Both the position numbers and the translations under genes were made by a program. From Clostridium sp. Marseille-P299 (lineage in GTDB: Bacteria > Bacillota > Clostridia > Lachnospirales > Lachnospiraceae), in the NCBI RefSeq assembly GCF_900078195.1, contig NZ_FJVE01000007.1, forward strand, positions 248,001 to 312,000: a DNA stretch of 64,000 nucleotides, given 5' to 3'. The notes beneath the pieces were generated by a model. That model was not told the DNA's origin. It did not search any database and worked only from the letters and a program-made list of their open reading frames with translations. Numbering within the stretch: the first letter of the stretch is position 1; the number at the start of each line of letters is the position of its first letter. Positions 62,635 through 64,000 of the stretch are shown one piece after another.

Positions 62635-64000
62635 ATGTTATTAACTGGTTCCCAAATCTTAGTTGAATGTTTAAAAGAACAAGGCGTTGATACCATCTTC
62701 GGCTATCCTGGAGGTCAGGTACTAAACATATATGATGAACTTTATAGACATCAAGATGAAATAAGACATATTTTAACTTCCCATGAGCAAGGGGCTTCTC
62801 ATGCAGCGGATGGATATGCTAGAGCCACTGGAAAAGTTGGCGTATGTTTAGCTACTTCAGGTCCAGGAGCTACGAACTTAGTAACTGGTATTGCAACTGC
62901 ATACATGGATTCTGTTCCATTAATTGCGATTACAGGAAATGTTCCAGTACCACTACTTGGTAAAGATAGCTTTCAAGAAGTTGATATAGCTGGTATTACA
63001 ATGCCGATTACAAAACATAACTTCATTGTTAAAGATATTGAAAAATTAGCAGACACCATTAGAAAAGCCTTTCGTATTGCAAAGACAGGCAGACCTGGTC
63101 CAGTACTTATTGATATAACCAAAGATGTTACTGCTGCAAAATACGAATATACACCGGTTACTATTGAAGAGATTGATAATAGTAAATGTACGATTAACGA
63201 AGAAGAAATTGAAAATGCTTTAAATATGATTCGTGAATCGAAAAAACCAATGATATTTGTTGGTGGTGGGGCGATTATTTCGGATGCAAGTGAGGAATTA
63301 CGTGTCTTTGCAGATAAAATTGATGCACCAGTTACAGATACACTTATGGGAAAAGGTGCATTTAATGGAGAGCATGAACGTTATACTGGTATGCTTGGTA
63401 TGCATGGAACAAAAACTTCAAATTTTAGCGTAACTAAGTGTGACTTATTAATCACAGTAGGTTCTAGATTTAACGACCGTGTTACTGGAAATGCGAAAAA
63501 GTTTGCAAGTAATGCTAAGATTCTACAAATCGATATTGATCCAGTAGAAATCAATAAAAATGTTATTGTTTCCAAAAAAGTCATTGGTGATGTTAAAACG
63601 ATATTACATATTTTAAATGAGCGTTTGGAACAACAATCTCATGAAACTTGGATGAAACAAGTTTATGAGAGCAAGAGATTATTCCCACTAGGATATCATG
63701 ACGATACATTAACTGGTCCATATATTATTGAAAAAATTGATGAAATCGCTGGTGAAAATGCAATTATAACTACAGAAGTTGGGCAGCATCAGATGTGGGC
63801 AGCACAGTTTTTTAAATACAAAAATCCAAGAACGTTTATTACTTCTGGTGGATTAGGAACAATGGGATATGGGCTTGGAGCTTGCATCGGTGCCAAAGTC
63901 GGAATGCCAGAAAAGACTGTCATTAATATCGCAGGAGATGGATGCTTCCGTATGAATATGAATGAAATTGCTACTGCAACAAGATATAATATTCCAATCA
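62635..64000 (+). CDS. ilvB: Acetolactate synthase large subunit (3' end outside window)
   Basis: IlvB condenses pyruvate with pyruvate or 2-ketobutyrate using thiamine diphosphate. The frame is open from ATG 62635 (after AAAGAGGTG) to the window end, 455 codons of a usual 550-570. Visible motifs: FGYPGGQVLNIYDEL, the catalytic Glu in SHEQGASHAADGYARA, SGPGATNLVTGIATAYMDS, SFQEVDIAG and the start of the ThDP/Mg site IAGDGCFRMNMNEI near the end. It is the second gene of the T-box operon. The regulatory subunit gene ilvN/ilvH may follow outside the window. Confidence 0.95.
   Translation, partial: MLLTGSQILVECLKEQGVDTIFGYPGGQVLNIYDELYRHQDEIRHILTSHEQGASHAADGYARATGKVGVCLATSGPGATNLVTGIATAYMDSVPLIAITGNVPVPLLGKDSFQEVDIAGITMPITKHNFIVKDIEKLADTIRKAFRIAKTGRPGPVLIDITKDVTAAKYEYTPVTIEEIDNSKCTINEEEIENALNMIRESKKPMIFVGGGAIISDASEELRVFADKIDAPVTDTLMGKGAFNGEHERYTGMLGMHGTKTSNFSVTKCDLLITVGSRFNDRVTGNAKKFASNAKILQIDIDPVEINKNVIVSKKVIGDVKTILHILNERLEQQSHETWMKQVYESKRLFPLGYHDDTLTGPYIIEKIDEIAGENAIITTEVGQHQMWAAQFFKYKNPRTFITSGGLGTMGYGLGACIGAKVGMPEKTVINIAGDGCFRMNMNEIATATRYNIPI

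Overview
This is an AT-rich window (my impression is low-30s % GC) from a Gram-positive anaerobe of the Clostridia, most likely the family Lachnospiraceae and close to Lachnoclostridium (Clostridium) phytofermentans. The organism call is inference. It rests on a type III glutamine synthetase, a DUF5721-like protein, a TraX-like protein, a T-box leader, a CIRCE operator, PyrR attenuation, strong GGAGG ribosome binding sites and general codon use. Nearly everything is housekeeping or metabolic. I see no prophage, no intact insertion sequence and no CRISPR array.

Layout. 1-2471: end of a molybdenum-cofactor operon (moaC, moaA, a MOSC-MogA fusion). 2474-8370: xpt, manA, a DUF624 membrane protein, glgB and an MscS channel. 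8726-15010: glutamine synthetase III, a soluble chemotaxis receptor fused to a sugar-binding-protein-like domain, and an ABC-F ATPase. 15301-22039: a GlgX-like GH13 protein that has lost its catalytic residues, TraX-like and DUF5721-like proteins, htpG under a perfect CIRCE, and a lipoprotein. 22473-27833: an LnrLMN-JK-like ABC exporter with its two-component system. 27905-29832: three identical tRNA-Glu(UUC) genes, each with its own promoter and each followed by an unusual 63-bp element containing an inverted copy of the T-arm. 30052-36385: mutY, a LysR regulator, then leuB, a small membrane protein, leuC and leuD. 37553-41874: a MarR regulator with a heterodimeric ABC exporter. 41899-44242: pyrR with its attenuator, a 139-bp folded element, and a uracil permease. 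44429-47570: two AstE/AspA-like metallohydrolases and AzlCD. 47654-52465: a compact type IV pilus-like operon (PilC, four pilin-like proteins, PilT) followed by a secreted transglutaminase-like protein. 52577-54513 (minus strand): LysR and a stand-alone MraY-like transferase. 54894-64000: purL, pepT, and a T-box-controlled ilvD-ilvB operon cut by the window end.

Themes. Branched-chain amino-acid synthesis (leuB, leuC, leuD, ilvD, ilvB) and a probable branched-chain amino-acid exporter (AzlCD) share the window. Glycogen metabolism is represented by an active branching enzyme and a dead debranching-like paralogue. Purine and pyrimidine genes (xpt, purL, pyrR, uraA) are scattered.

The most unusual features are mostly non-coding. 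They are the T-arm-inverting elements behind the tRNA-Glu genes, tandem repeats that start at stop codons and copy the 3' ends of genes, small hairpins placed directly before Shine-Dalgarno sequences, and the folded element between pyrR and uraA. Among proteins, the best leads are the PilT-only pilus-like operon, the catalytically dead GH13, the receptor-binding-protein fusion, and two protein pairs or domains with one degenerate active site.
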